NCBI GenBank assembly: GCA_025352825.1
Contig: JANXSG010000247.1
Span: 1-32,171, forward strand
DNA: 32,171 bases
Reading direction: 5' to 3'
Source of the DNA: Chthonomonadaceae bacterium
GTDB taxonomy: Bacteria; Armatimonadota; Chthonomonadetes; Chthonomonadales; Chthonomonadaceae
The translations under genes and the position numbers were made by a program. Position 1 is the stretch's first letter, and every line of letters starts with the position of its first letter. The notes under the pieces were generated by a model that was not told where the DNA came from, searched no databases, and was given only the letters and a program-made list of their open reading frames with translations. Positions 7,154 through 14,975 of this stretch are shown here, one piece after another.

Positions 7154-7939
7154 CTACCCCTCAGAAACTACAGGGAACATATCTCCCGTAAGTGGTTCGC
7201 CAATGATGGGGTGAATCGGGTCCGTAACCACATGCGGCCTGCCGTTATAAGTGATGCCGTCTGGCATATAGATAGTGATCATCGCACGGCGCGGTTTGTC
7301 CGTTTGATTTGGGCTGGCGTAGTGGAATGTCAGGCCGTTGTGGAAAGTGCAGCTTCCAGCAGGCATAGGCATGGGAACAGGCGTGAAATCCTTTTTTTCT
7401 GGTTCTGGCACCAGATCGAAAATCGACTGCGCATCCACCAGGTTTATAGGTTCAAATTTCCCCCACGAATGCGATTTCGGAACGAACTGCATACAGCCGT
7501 TCTCGATAAAAACATCATCCAGAGCCATCCAGCAGGAGAGCGCCCCGGTCTCGACCATTGGCCAATAAGGGAGATCCTGATGCCAATCGGATGCTCGGCT
7601 GTCGCCAGGAAGTTTGATCAGGGCGTGGTCGTGCCACAATCGAACACGTTTACTGCGAGACAACCGGCGAGCGATACTAGCTATTTTCGGGCTGAGCACA
7701 TACTGTTTTATGCTTTCGAAATCCCGACACAAATTCACCTTCTGAATAAATATCTTTTCATATGTCGAGTTCTCATCTCCGACTCGCACACGGTGATCGT
7801 TACCGCGTTCGTTGACTTCATCGAAAGCGCTTCGGATCTGCTCAAGTTCAGCCGGCGTGAGTACATCGAAAAGCTGGATGTAACCATTGAGTTGATAGAA
7901 CTCTATCTGATCTTCGCTGATGGCATATTCTGAGCTCAT
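7154..7939 (-). CDS. Phytanoyl-CoA dioxygenase (PhyH) family protein
   Basis: A 261-residue Fe(II)/2-oxoglutarate-dependent oxygenase. The metal triad is visible as H120 and D122 in DWHQDLPYW, with a distal histidine in FHNGLTFHYASPN (about residue 206). The arginines of KPRRA just after it are placed to bind 2-oxoglutarate. The family hydroxylates a wide range of small molecules and the substrate here is unknown. It is first in a two-gene unit with the downstream oxidoreductase; GGGAG stands about ten bases before the ATG. A long reading frame on the opposite strand is composed of shadow codons. Confidence 0.85.
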   Translation of the reverse strand: MSSEYAISEDQIEFYQLNGYIQLFDVLTPAELEQIRSAFDEVNERGNDHRVRVGDENSTYEKIFIQKVNLCRDFESIKQYVLSPKIASIARRLSRSKRVRLWHDHALIKLPGDSRASDWHQDLPYWPMVETGALSCWMALDDVFIENGCMQFVPKSHSWGKFEPINLVDAQSIFDLVPEPEKKDFTPVPMPMPAGSCTFHNGLTFHYASPNQTDKPRRAMITIYMPDGITYNGRPHVVTDPIHPIIGEPLTGDMFPVVSEG

Positions 7940-8092
7940 GGTAGTTTGACTCCCGCTAAATATTTGGTGAGGAATACTCCGGTTTCCACACGAGAAGCTT
8001 AAATTCCTGCGGCGTTTTCATACTAAACATTCTCACCCTGCCCCAGAGCCTTAATTAAAGGCTATTGAGGTTTGGGAGGAAAGGGGAATAGT

Positions 8093-8419
8093 GTGAGATT
8101 GTTAAAATATCCGACATTTCGCACTGAAGGAGATCTGGAAAACCTGTTTTCTCAATCCGGCCGAGTGAAAGATGTCTCTATCATTACCGATCGTTACACA
8201 GGACAGGCCAAAGGATTTTACTTAGTCGAAATGGAGAACGATGGCGTAGCAGAAGCAGCGATCAATGCTCTCAATGGCACTCAGTTGGGAAGGCGAACGC
8301 TCACAGTGAATGCAGCCAAGCCTCGTGAAGACCGGCCCAGAGGCGGCGGGTATTGCGGGGGAGGCGGTCGTGATGGCGGCGGTGATGGTGGTTTTGGCTG
8401 CGGTGGAGATCGCTGGTAA
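8093..8419 (+). CDS. Glycine-rich RRM RNA-binding protein with degenerate RNP motifs
   Basis: About 108 residues: one RRM fold followed by a tail of Gly, Arg and Asp (from residue about 83). Core family sequence is clear in DLENLFSQSGRVKDVSIITDR, TGQAKGF, AINALNGTQLGRRTLTVNAA. Such proteins bind single-stranded RNA and often rise in the cold. Two key motifs are off consensus. RNP2, normally like LYVGNL, reads LLKYPTF. RNP1, normally KGFGFVEF-like, reads KGFYLVEM, losing one of the stacking aromatics. The GTG at 8093 follows GGAGGAAAGGGG with normal spacing and is preferred to a TTG at 8072. It may be a diverged paralogue or an early pseudogene. The following 8420-8694 shows no gene. Confidence 0.75.
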   Translation: MRLLKYPTFRTEGDLENLFSQSGRVKDVSIITDRYTGQAKGFYLVEMENDGVAEAAINALNGTQLGRRTLTVNAAKPREDRPRGGGYCGGGGRDGGGDGGFGCGGDRW

Positions 8420-8694
8420 ACATCACCGAATCACTAAAAGTGCAATCATAACTCTTATTTCAGGACTGATCTCTTAAAAGGCAGTTGCAGAAGACAATAT
8501 AAACAGTACATTTCAGACATCACCCTCACAACCTTTTCGAAAAAAGCAGGTGATAGGAGCTTAAGTTGTTGAGTTCACTTCTCACGCTTAGTGGGAGATG
8601 CAACGATATAAAGATCAAAGACTTATTTCGAATGATAAAAACATGCCATAATTCCCCGCTCTTATTATTTGTGAGCATCAGCCTTTATCTCACT

Positions 8695-9507
8695 TCAAAG
8701 GCAAACAGGTCGGATTTTTTCAATCCAATTCAGATATTCTGGCTGCCCGTCTGCCGCGAGGATGCAAGCCTCCCTTTCAACCGATAAAAGATCGTCTCCC
8801 CAGAGGACTTTACCTATATCCTGCGCGATACCCTTGTCTGGCTGCCAGTCTCGGCTGACGAATTTTTGGGTTGCGTCCACCACGGCGCCGTCGAACAAAA
8901 TCCCAATTGTCCAATAAACATCCGCGATAATACGCTGCACATCGGGGAGGTGAAGCTGTCCTCGAGCATGTGGACTGCGGCCATGATAGATTTCGCGTGG
9001 AAAGAGCCCGTAGAGGTTTTTGATCACACTGCTAATAAGCACTTTGCCATTGAGTGTTGTTCTTTTAAGGCATCCGATACTGATTCTGCAGTCGACTTCG
9101 CTCAGCAAAACAGGGGCAGACATCTCTCGGTATCGCTGGGGGGAAGGGCTCATGTTCGGGTATTTTCGGTGTGGGAGAGTGTCAGCGTCGAGGAAAGTTA
9201 CTCCGAACTCAGACTGCAGTGATTCAAGTCCGAGTCTATTCGCGATATCCAGGGCGGATATTTTACTGCAAACTCCTTCTAAAATCAATATCTCCACGGC
9301 TGGATTTACGCGTTGTAATCCTGTGATCACTTCTCTCATTACAGGGATACTCACCGTCACAGGATGAAGTACAGGATATCCCCAGTTCGGCTTGAGCAAA
9401 ATCCGATTTGCTCCTGTTGCCTTCAAAGGCGGAAAATAAGAAAAGGAATCGCTGTCTGCAATACGCACTATATTCTCAGAATCGTTCAGATTAAGTTCAT
9501 CCAGCAT
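8695..9507 (-). CDS. DUF362 domain-containing protein
   Basis: A 270-residue protein of the DUF362 family. Typical elements are ILLKPNWGY (residues 36-44), the VMREVITGLQ helix, ILILEGV, then DCRISIGCLKRTTLNGKVLISSVIKNLYGLFPRE, whose K-T...G..L..KNL.G pattern is the best-known family signature. Many DUF362 proteins carry a C-terminal ferredoxin domain with cysteine clusters; this one lacks it. The function is undefined; links with redox or cofactor proteins are reported for the family. The start at 9507 has only a weak ribosome binding site. It stands alone between the RRM gene and a broken SRPBCC-like gene. Confidence 0.8.
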   Translation of the reverse strand: MLDELNLNDSENIVRIADSDSFSYFPPLKATGANRILLKPNWGYPVLHPVTVSIPVMREVITGLQRVNPAVEILILEGVCSKISALDIANRLGLESLQSEFGVTFLDADTLPHRKYPNMSPSPQRYREMSAPVLLSEVDCRISIGCLKRTTLNGKVLISSVIKNLYGLFPREIYHGRSPHARGQLHLPDVQRIIADVYWTIGILFDGAVVDATQKFVSRDWQPDKGIAQDIGKVLWGDDLLSVEREACILAADGQPEYLNWIEKIRPVCL

Positions 9508-9547
9508 AGTATCACTTCTGTACGAACAGATTCTCAGATTTGAAGAC

Positions 9548-9897
9548 CTAAGGTATCAGTTCGGTGGTTTGCTCGGAGATGTGTTTTATTGTAAGCATCA
9601 TTTTACGTTCCATGATGAAATGTGCTGGTTCAAAAGAGTGTAATATCCCAGGATTGACAGCAGTTCTGTATTCGTTTCCGACAGGCCTCTGATCAGAAGC
9701 CTGGTGGTGTTTTCATCACCCTGTTTGAGTATAAATGCCCATGTACAGGGCATTTTCATATTACTGCCAAGCACCAGCGTAAGCTCTGATCCAAGAATTA
9801 GAACTGCTGGAACTAAATGTTGATTTTGTACATTATACAGGAAACTCCACGATTTTTCATCAGCAAAATGAAGGATTGAATCATACGATAAGAATGT
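9548..9897 (-). pseudogene. C-terminal remnant of an SRPBCC-like protein, frameshifted
   Basis: Two overlapping minus-strand frames together read as one protein end. The first, open for about 100 codons with no usable start, contains KMPCTWAFILKQGDENTTRL and LLIRGLSETN; the second contains HFIMERKMMLTIKHISEQ and ends at TAG 9548-9550. The W-x-F-x-L...TTRL-x-x-R pattern followed by HFIMERKMM-x-x-IK is what I recall from the end of a membrane-associated SRPBCC-like family. The frame change occurs near 9613-9618. The N-terminal half is missing. The rest of 9508-9981 holds nothing else I can support. Confidence 0.55.
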
Positions 9898-9981
9898 TTA
9901 TTTCCAGCGAAGCAGGAAGAACCTCAACCAGATAGAATAGAGAGAGTGAAACCATTTGTTTTTAGCCGGGAGGAATTACGA

Positions 9982-11151
9982 ATGAACCAAATATCCTCAC
10001 CTAATAAGCGTGAAATCGTTAGGAGTAGACCTGGAAGATGGTACTGGATTTTAAGCATTTTAACACTGCTAACGGTGGTTGTGATACGCGCAAGCTATAT
10101 GCATCGACACACTAAATCCGAAAGCCCTTTGAAAGGCGATGCTGATGAAGCGAGTGGCGCCATGGCGGATATCCTGAGAAAAACGCCCCTTGATAAACGT
10201 CTCCCCATGCTGCGAAAATACATCAATGACTCGAACCCTGGAGCTCGGTATGCTGCGGTGGACGCTCTGGGAGATACGGGAGATCCATCGGTTGAGGCTG
10301 ATATTGAGAACGCCTTCAAAGATTCTGCATCCATCGTTCGCCAGAGAGCTATGGAATCGCTGATAAAAATCGACAGAGAACGCGGACTTCGGCTGCTTCT
10401 TATCGGACTTCGCGATGAAGACAAATGGATTCAGGAGGCCGCGATAAGCCAGTTATCCAGCGGTGTGAAGAGCCGTCCGGCGTTCGTGGACAAGAGGGCA
10501 GTACCATTCTTGATGCAGGCGCTAGATAGTCCAAATTCGGTGATTTCTACTATTGCGCTGAGCCCGCTGCGAAAGCTAACGGGTCAGCTCTGGAAGACTA
10601 AAACAGGAATGACCGAACTAGAGCGAAGAGCGGTTCTTAAAAGATGGAAAGACTGGTGGAAACAGGCAGACGGTCAGTATCCTATCGCTTCGGAGTTCGC
10701 CAATCTTCAGCCCGTTCGCCCTGAGAGAATGGATCCATCTCCGCACTTTCGGATTACCGATCTGGAAGGTAAGGAAATTAGCCAGCAAAGCCAGAAGGGC
10801 AGAGTGACTCTTCTGAACTTTTGGGGAACCTGGTGCCCTCCCTGTCAGCAAGAGGTGCCAGATCTGGCTCGGCTGGATAAACTCCATCGGGCGGATGGGC
10901 TGGATATTATCGGGATTGCCCTGAATGAGACGGATGGTGCGAATGGTCTCCGAAAATGGTGCGAATCCCATGGAGTACAATACCAACAGTCTCTTTCCAC
11001 CGAAGAGATAACTCATGCATTTGGAGACATACAAGAGGTACCCGTCTCAGTATTAATCGATAAGAAAGGGTTTATTAGGTATCGCTGGGAAGGTGAGCGC
11101 GATCTCGCTACCTTCCAAAGCGCCGTGGAAAGATTATTACAGGAACAGTGA
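9982..11151 (+). CDS. Membrane-anchored HEAT-repeat / TlpA-like thioredoxin fusion
   Basis: A 389-residue protein. One N-terminal membrane segment (WYWILSILTLLTVVVIRASY) anchors it with the rest probably outside the cytoplasm. Residues about 60-200 are HEAT-like helical repeats (YAAVDALGDTGDPSVEADIE, RQRAMESLIKI, WIQEAAISQL). The C-terminal domain is TlpA/ResA-like: TLLNFWGTWCPPCQQEVP with the redox pair C285-P-P-C288, and the cis-proline loop in IQEVPVSVLID. Its likely job is thiol-disulfide exchange on exported proteins, with the repeats choosing the partner. GGAGG eight bases before the ATG at 9982 decides the start; a GTG at 9946 is in frame but poorly placed. No cytochrome-maturation gene is adjacent. 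Confidence 0.8.
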   Translation: MNQISSPNKREIVRSRPGRWYWILSILTLLTVVVIRASYMHRHTKSESPLKGDADEASGAMADILRKTPLDKRLPMLRKYINDSNPGARYAAVDALGDTGDPSVEADIENAFKDSASIVRQRAMESLIKIDRERGLRLLLIGLRDEDKWIQEAAISQLSSGVKSRPAFVDKRAVPFLMQALDSPNSVISTIALSPLRKLTGQLWKTKTGMTELERRAVLKRWKDWWKQADGQYPIASEFANLQPVRPERMDPSPHFRITDLEGKEISQQSQKGRVTLLNFWGTWCPPCQQEVPDLARLDKLHRADGLDIIGIALNETDGANGLRKWCESHGVQYQQSLSTEEITHAFGDIQEVPVSVLIDKKGFIRYRWEGERDLATFQSAVERLLQEQ

Positions 11152-11184
11152 TGCTTTTGCAATAAACCCAATGTATGCAATATT

Positions 11185-11802
11185 CTACAGAATAGTACAG
11201 ACCTCTTCGAATGCAAGCCGAGGATTACGGGGGAACAGTTTTTCAGAGTTTCCATAGCCCAGATTACAAAGCAAGTTCACTTTGTATTTGCCATCAGGGA
11301 AAAACTCTGCATTCAGTTTTTCGGCATCAAAACCAGACATTGGCCCGCAGTCCAGACCGAGAGCTCGCGCGGCAAGCATGAAATAGGCTGCCTGCAGTGA
11401 GCTGTTTCGAAATGCGCTCTCCTCGGCTAGCTTCTGGTTTCCAGTAAACATTGGGCGCATATCGTATTGTGGGAAAAGTATTGGCAGCTTTTCATAAAAT
11501 TCTAGATCGTGAGCGATGATTGCAACGACTGGCGCGGACATGGTTTTTTCCACATTCCCCGGAGCAAGGGTGGGAAGAAGCCGTTGTTTAGATTCTTCGC
11601 TTTTCAGCAAAACTAGTCTCATTGGCGACATGTTTGCGCTGGTAGGTCCCCATTTCGCAAGCTCGTAGATATCCTTCAGAAGGTCATCAGACACTGGCTT
11701 GTCGAGCCAAGCTGTATGGGTTCGGGCTTTTCTAAACAGAACATCAAGCGCTGCATCATCAAGATAGCAGTCTTTGTTAGTGTTATCGATTGTGGTTGTC
11801 AT
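11185..11802 (-). CDS. rutE: RutE/HadB-type nitroreductase (malonic semialdehyde reductase family)
   Basis: A 205-residue flavin-dependent reductase matching the RutE family throughout: ARTHTAWLDKPVSDDLLKDI, LAKWGPTSANMSPMRLVLL, APGNVEKTMSAPV, LAARALGLDCGPMSGFDAEK and LLCNLGYG. The arginine near the start and the GPTSANMSP loop are placed to bind FMN. RutE in pyrimidine degradation reduces malonic semialdehyde, but no other rut gene is present. Position opposite an HxlR regulator suggests instead a stress-inducible role on quinones or reactive carbonyls, by analogy with YodB-controlled nitroreductases (inference). Expression is probably set by the promoter and operator at 11853-11882. AGGA precedes the ATG. 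Confidence 0.85.
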   Translation of the reverse strand: MTTTIDNTNKDCYLDDAALDVLFRKARTHTAWLDKPVSDDLLKDIYELAKWGPTSANMSPMRLVLLKSEESKQRLLPTLAPGNVEKTMSAPVVAIIAHDLEFYEKLPILFPQYDMRPMFTGNQKLAEESAFRNSSLQAAYFMLAARALGLDCGPMSGFDAEKLNAEFFPDGKYKVNLLCNLGYGNSEKLFPRNPRLAFEEVCTIL

Positions 11803-11852
11803 AAAGATCCTTTCATCAAACGGTTTGGTTTACGCAACAGTTCATTAAGCGC

Positions 11853-11882
11853 ATTATATTATATATCACTATATAAAGTCAA
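11853..11882 (-). promoter_or_regulatory. Nitroreductase promoter with operator in the spacer
   Basis: On the minus strand TTGACT (11877-11882) and TATAAT (11853-11858) are separated by 18 bases. That spacer, 11859-11876, is exactly the perfect palindrome TTATATATCACTATATAA. A dimeric repressor bound there would block polymerase. The divergent HxlR protein is the obvious candidate. Confidence 0.7.
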
Positions 11883-11914
11883 GTGCACTATAAAATATCT
11901 TGATGCGCTATAAT
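11867..11914 (+). promoter_or_regulatory. Phased CRCTATA repeats and -10 of the HxlR gene
   Basis: CACTATA at 11867, CACTATA at 11886 and CGCTATA at 11906 are spaced 19 and 20 bases apart, close to two helical turns, so they lie on one face of the DNA. The last overlaps a consensus TATAAT at 11909-11914. Transcription from it would start at or next to the ATG at 11921, implying a leaderless or nearly leaderless message and autoregulation. Confidence 0.55.
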
Positions 11915-11920
11915 AGTAGA

Positions 11921-12301
11921 ATGAAAGATATTGAACCCACCAAAGATGGTCACTTGAACTGTGATATTTCGCCCGCGCTGATACGAGGGATGCTGCTGCT
12001 CCAGGAGAAGTGGGCACTGCTTATTGTGTGTGGATTAATGAAAGGGGCAATGGGCTTCAATGAGCTGAATCGGCAGGCTGAGGGAGTCAATACTACTACT
12101 CTATGCCAGAGGCTGACTCTGTTGGAGCAGGTGGGAGTGGTGGTAAAAACCATTCATTCGACCATGCCTCCTAGAACTAGCTATGAACTGACGGAATCGG
12201 GACGGGCTTTACAGCCGATTCTGGAAGCTATCGAAGACTGGAGTGAGAAATATCTTGCCGGTATAGGACGTCCTTCTGCGTGCACAGGGTCTGCTGAATA
12301 G
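11921..12301 (+). CDS. HxlR-family (DUF24) transcriptional regulator
   Basis: A 126-residue winged-helix regulator from the ATG at 11921. The family core is clear: LLLQEKWALLIVCGLMKGAMGFNEL, then TTLCQRLTLLEQVGVV as the recognition helix region, and RTSYELTESGRALQPILEAI. A cysteine (LNCDISP, about residue 14) sits before the first helix, close to where thiol-sensing relatives such as YodB and HypR carry their reactive cysteine; two others occur at CGLM and CQRL. Divergent arrangement with the nitroreductase and the operator between them suggest repression relieved by electrophiles (inference). Upstream in-frame TTG/ATG at 11900/11903 lie across the -10 and are not preferred. Confidence 0.85.
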   Translation: MKDIEPTKDGHLNCDISPALIRGMLLLQEKWALLIVCGLMKGAMGFNELNRQAEGVNTTTLCQRLTLLEQVGVVVKTIHSTMPPRTSYELTESGRALQPILEAIEDWSEKYLAGIGRPSACTGSAE

Positions 12302-12316
12302 GAAGAGTAATACGGT

Positions 12317-12592
12317 TTATTCAATAGATTTCCAGTTCCACCATTTGAGTTTTTCCGGTTCGGGGTCAGTGGTCTCAGCGTAATAAACAGCACATCTGAA
12401 AACGTAGAGTACACACCGATCGACCGGCCTCCCCTCCATTTCGATAAGACGATCGTAAAGCGTTTCGGGATTCTGGCCAACCAGTTCTGGAACGGTGTAG
12501 TATCCCAATCGTTCCAGATCATTGCATAACGAAGGGCCAACGCCGGGAATCTCCTCCAGTGGATGTTTTGCGACGGCTGATTTTCGAGCCAT
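12317..12592 (-). CDS. Cdd1-like helix-hairpin-helix protein
   Basis: A 91-residue protein matching the Cdd1 (pathogenicity locus) family over its length: LEEIPGVGPSLCNDLERLGY is a helix-hairpin-helix element of the type that binds DNA backbone, followed by PETLYDRLIEMEG, DRCVLYVFRCAVYYAE and KLKWWNWKS. The molecular function is not established; DNA or nucleic-acid binding is suggested by the hairpin motif. It converges on the HxlR gene with 15 bases between stops. AGGA lies just before the ATG. Full length, no defects seen. Confidence 0.8.
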   Translation of the reverse strand: MARKSAVAKHPLEEIPGVGPSLCNDLERLGYYTVPELVGQNPETLYDRLIEMEGRPVDRCVLYVFRCAVYYAETTDPEPEKLKWWNWKSIE

Positions 12593-12689
12593 GATGGTTC
12601 CTCTAATATATGATAGGTACTATTGTATCAAATATGTGGAATTTTGTCGATTGCATAAAGCAATAGTTTCATGTGCTTCGGAGTAGCCT

Positions 12690-12938
12690 TTTACAAAAGT
12701 CTCAAAATGGTTAAAATGCTCTTCACGCCCTCACCCCCCGACCACCTCTCCCAAAAACAGGAGAGGGGGTGACTATGGCACGATTATTTCAGTATTATAT
12801 TGGGTTTTGATCTTACTATAGGCGCGTATTCGTGAAATGGGAGATAGGAAACCAACGATTTAAAGCTCCCCCTCTCCTGTTTTTGGGAGAGGGGGTCGGG
12901 GGGTGAGGGCAGAAATACGCGGCGCATACAACTTTTCC
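12690..12938 (+). mobile_element. MITE-like element, copy 1
   Basis: About 249 bases with no gene. Ends: left TTTACAAAAGTCTC, then CTTCACGCCCTCACCCCCC; right GGGGGGTGAGGGC..ATACGC..ACTTTTC. Just inside each end is a hairpin with a ten-base stem (CTCTCC...GGAGAG within C and G runs, loop around AAAAAC). The 100-base centre is about 85% identical by eye to the inverted copy at 20607-20857. The rest of 12593-12997 is AT-rich spacer before the response regulator. Confidence 0.7.
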
Positions 12939-12997
12939 GAGCGCAGTCTCAGAAAAGACCTGGGATCTAACTCCTTAAGAATAAGGATTGAAATAGT

Positions 12998-13624
12998 TTG
13001 AAACCTCCTATTCGCGTACTTATTGCAAACAGCAACACGATCTTCCGTGAGGGGCTAAAGAAAATCCTCGAAATGGAGCCCGATATCGAGATAGTGGGCG
13101 AGGCATCGGATACTCTAGAAACTGTTTCAAAATATCTCCGACATCTCCCCGATATCACCATTATGGATTTGCGTTTACCGGAAACAGAGTGCACGGACGC
13201 AATAACAGCAATTCGGAAAGAGAACTCGCATGCACGAATTGTCATTCTTACTTCCTATGGGAGTGAAGAAGATATTATTCGCGGACTTTATCTTGGAGCC
13301 AGCGGATATCTGCTCAAAGATTCGTCACCAGAAATAATTATTCAGACTATCCGTGCAGTTATTTCTGGTGAAGAGAGCCTCTCCCCAGAGATTGCCGCCA
13401 AAGTTACAAAACACGCTGCTTCGAAAAAGCTTTCCGAATGCGAACGCGCCGTTCTCGATAATATGGCACTGGGAAAGAGTAATTCACAGATCGCGGAATC
13501 GCTCACACTGTCGGAAAGTACCATCAAGTTTCATGTGAACAACATCCTTTTCAAGCTCGAAGCTGCCAATCGTACTGAGGCTGTTGTGAGTGGGTTGAAG
13601 CGGGGGCTGATTCGTTTGAGTTAG
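12998..13624 (+). CDS. NarL/FixJ-type response regulator lacking the acidic pocket
   Basis: A 208-residue two-domain protein. The receiver domain (1-120) keeps the phospho-acceptor D57 in ITIMDLRLPE, T85 in VILTS and K107 in YLLKDSS. The metal-binding acidic pair, normally the DD after the first strand, is replaced by N11-S12 (VLIANSNTIFREGL). The C-terminal LuxR-type helix-turn-helix is intact: LSECERAVLDNMALGKSNSQ, STIKFHVNNILFKLEAANRTEAV. No histidine kinase is nearby. Loss of the pair usually weakens Mg-dependent phosphorylation, so it may act without phosphorylation or sense something else. Start TTG at 12998 follows AAGGA with normal spacing. Confidence 0.85.
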   Translation: MKPPIRVLIANSNTIFREGLKKILEMEPDIEIVGEASDTLETVSKYLRHLPDITIMDLRLPETECTDAITAIRKENSHARIVILTSYGSEEDIIRGLYLGASGYLLKDSSPEIIIQTIRAVISGEESLSPEIAAKVTKHAASKKLSECERAVLDNMALGKSNSQIAESLTLSESTIKFHVNNILFKLEAANRTEAVVSGLKRGLIRLS

Positions 13625-13707
13625 CGCCGTGTATCATCCATCAATTCCTCAATCACTCACCCCCGTCCCCCATAGGCATTAAGTTAACGAACATCTTGCT
13701 GCTTAAA

Positions 13708-13838
13708 TTGAACCGCATAGACACAGAGAGCGCAGAGACATGCTGAGGAAATACATAAACCTAGAAGATTAATCATTACTTTTCAATTCTTTCATTCTCT
13801 AAATATTTCTCTGCGCTCTCTGTGTCTTTGCGGTTCAA
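13708..13838. repeat. Inverted-repeat element with 33-base ends
   Basis: 13708-13740 and 13806-13838 are inverted copies differing at two positions; they begin TTGAACCGC and contain ACACAGAGAGCGCAGAGA. The 65-base centre is AT-rich and non-coding. The rest of 13625-14009 holds a C-rich fragment and the upstream region of the MhqO-like gene; no gene is seen. It could act as a bidirectional terminator or be a small MITE. Confidence 0.75.
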
Positions 13839-14009
13839 AAAAATATTTGTAGGGATTGGCGCTCGACTAATCGTCTGTGCCCCTGTCGCATTTATTTTGT
13901 ACAATTATCGACATTTGCAGCTATCTCTATTACAAAACCGATCTTTCGGATAGGTATTCATTCACATCCGCAGCCGTATAGATTAATATATTCCGATGGG
14001 AGGTTTTGA

Positions 14010-14975
14010 ATGAACGATCAAATATCCGGATTACATCATGTTACGGCGATTGCCAGTGATCCACAGCAGAATATCGATTTTTATACAGGTGTACTTGGTT
14101 TGCGACTTGTAAAAATCACGATCAACTACGACGATCCGAGTTCGTATCACTTCTACTATGGCGATGAGGAGGGCAGCCCCGGATCCATACTCACCTTTTT
14201 TGCCTGGCCAGGCGGCCATCCTGGCAGACGTGGGACGTCGCAAGCGACTGTCACTTCATTCTCCGTTCCGGAAGGAAGCCTGGGCTGGTGGCTGCAGCGT
14301 TTCGATCTAAATCAAATCCGACACGAGACGCCAATCACACGATGGAATGAGGAAGTGGTGGTATTTTACGATCCCGATGGACTGCAGCTTGAACTGGTGG
14401 CGCATCTCGGAGCCGAAGAGAGAGCCGCCTGGAAGGACGGCCCAATTCCTCTGGAGTATGCCACGCGCGGCTTTCACAGTGTGACACTATCAATCAAGGA
14501 TAGCTCACGAACTGCGAGTCTGCTGACCGAAACGATGGGATTCCAGAAGTTCCGCGAAGAGGGAAACCGCGTGCGCTACGTAACTGGAGACAAAGGAACT
14601 GCCCGAATGCTTGATGTACTCTCCATGCCGAATGTTCCGACCGGAGTGGTGGGTGTGGGAAGTGTCCACCATATCGCCTGGCGCACCCCGAACGATGAAC
14701 AGCTGGAAAGATGGCTGCAACAGCTCTCCGAACAGAGATACCAAGTCTCCCCTGTGATGGATAGGCAGTATTTCCACTCCATCTATTTCCGCGAGCGTGG
14801 TGGTTTACTTTTCGAAATTGCGACAGACCCACCTGGCTTCACTGCAGATGAATCTGTTGAAAATTTGGGATCGAGTCTCCGGTTGCCTTCATGGATGGAG
14901 ACAAATCGTGAGATAATTCAACGCGGCCTGAAACCACTGAACTTGCCGAACGTGGTAAAAGAAGCGCAACCATGA
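14010..14975 (+). CDS. mhqO: MhqO-like ring-cleaving extradiol dioxygenase
   Basis: A 321-residue two-domain vicinal-oxygen-chelate protein. The first domain starts ISGLHHVTAIASDPQQNIDFYTGVLGLRLVK; the second starts TRGFHSVTLSI. Metal ligands are the histidine in GLHHV, the histidine in VGSVHHIAWRT and the glutamate in LLFEIATDPPG. In Bacillus the homologue belongs to the mhqNOD operon and is induced by hydroquinones, which supports aromatic ring opening or quinone detoxification here. It overlaps the downstream hydrolase gene by four bases (ATGA), so the two are translated together. GGGAGG seven bases upstream of the ATG gives a strong start. Confidence 0.85.
   Translation: MNDQISGLHHVTAIASDPQQNIDFYTGVLGLRLVKITINYDDPSSYHFYYGDEEGSPGSILTFFAWPGGHPGRRGTSQATVTSFSVPEGSLGWWLQRFDLNQIRHETPITRWNEEVVVFYDPDGLQLELVAHLGAEERAAWKDGPIPLEYATRGFHSVTLSIKDSSRTASLLTETMGFQKFREEGNRVRYVTGDKGTARMLDVLSMPNVPTGVVGVGSVHHIAWRTPNDEQLERWLQQLSEQRYQVSPVMDRQYFHSIYFRERGGLLFEIATDPPGFTADESVENLGSSLRLPSWMETNREIIQRGLKPLNLPNVVKEAQP

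Noticed and set aside
7091-7933. Long plus-strand frame of 280 codons opposite the PhyH gene
   Set aside because: It is antisense to a gene with clear catalytic motifs, has no recognisable domain and reads as shadow sequence.
8566-8787. Plus-strand frame after the RRM gene
   Set aside because: Runs into the antisense of the DUF362 gene and has no domain; the interval 8420-8694 is best left without a gene.
9946-9981. Upstream GTG start for the HEAT-thioredoxin gene
   Set aside because: The ATG at 9982 has a much better ribosome binding site (GGAGG at eight bases) and the extra residues look unnatural before the membrane anchor.
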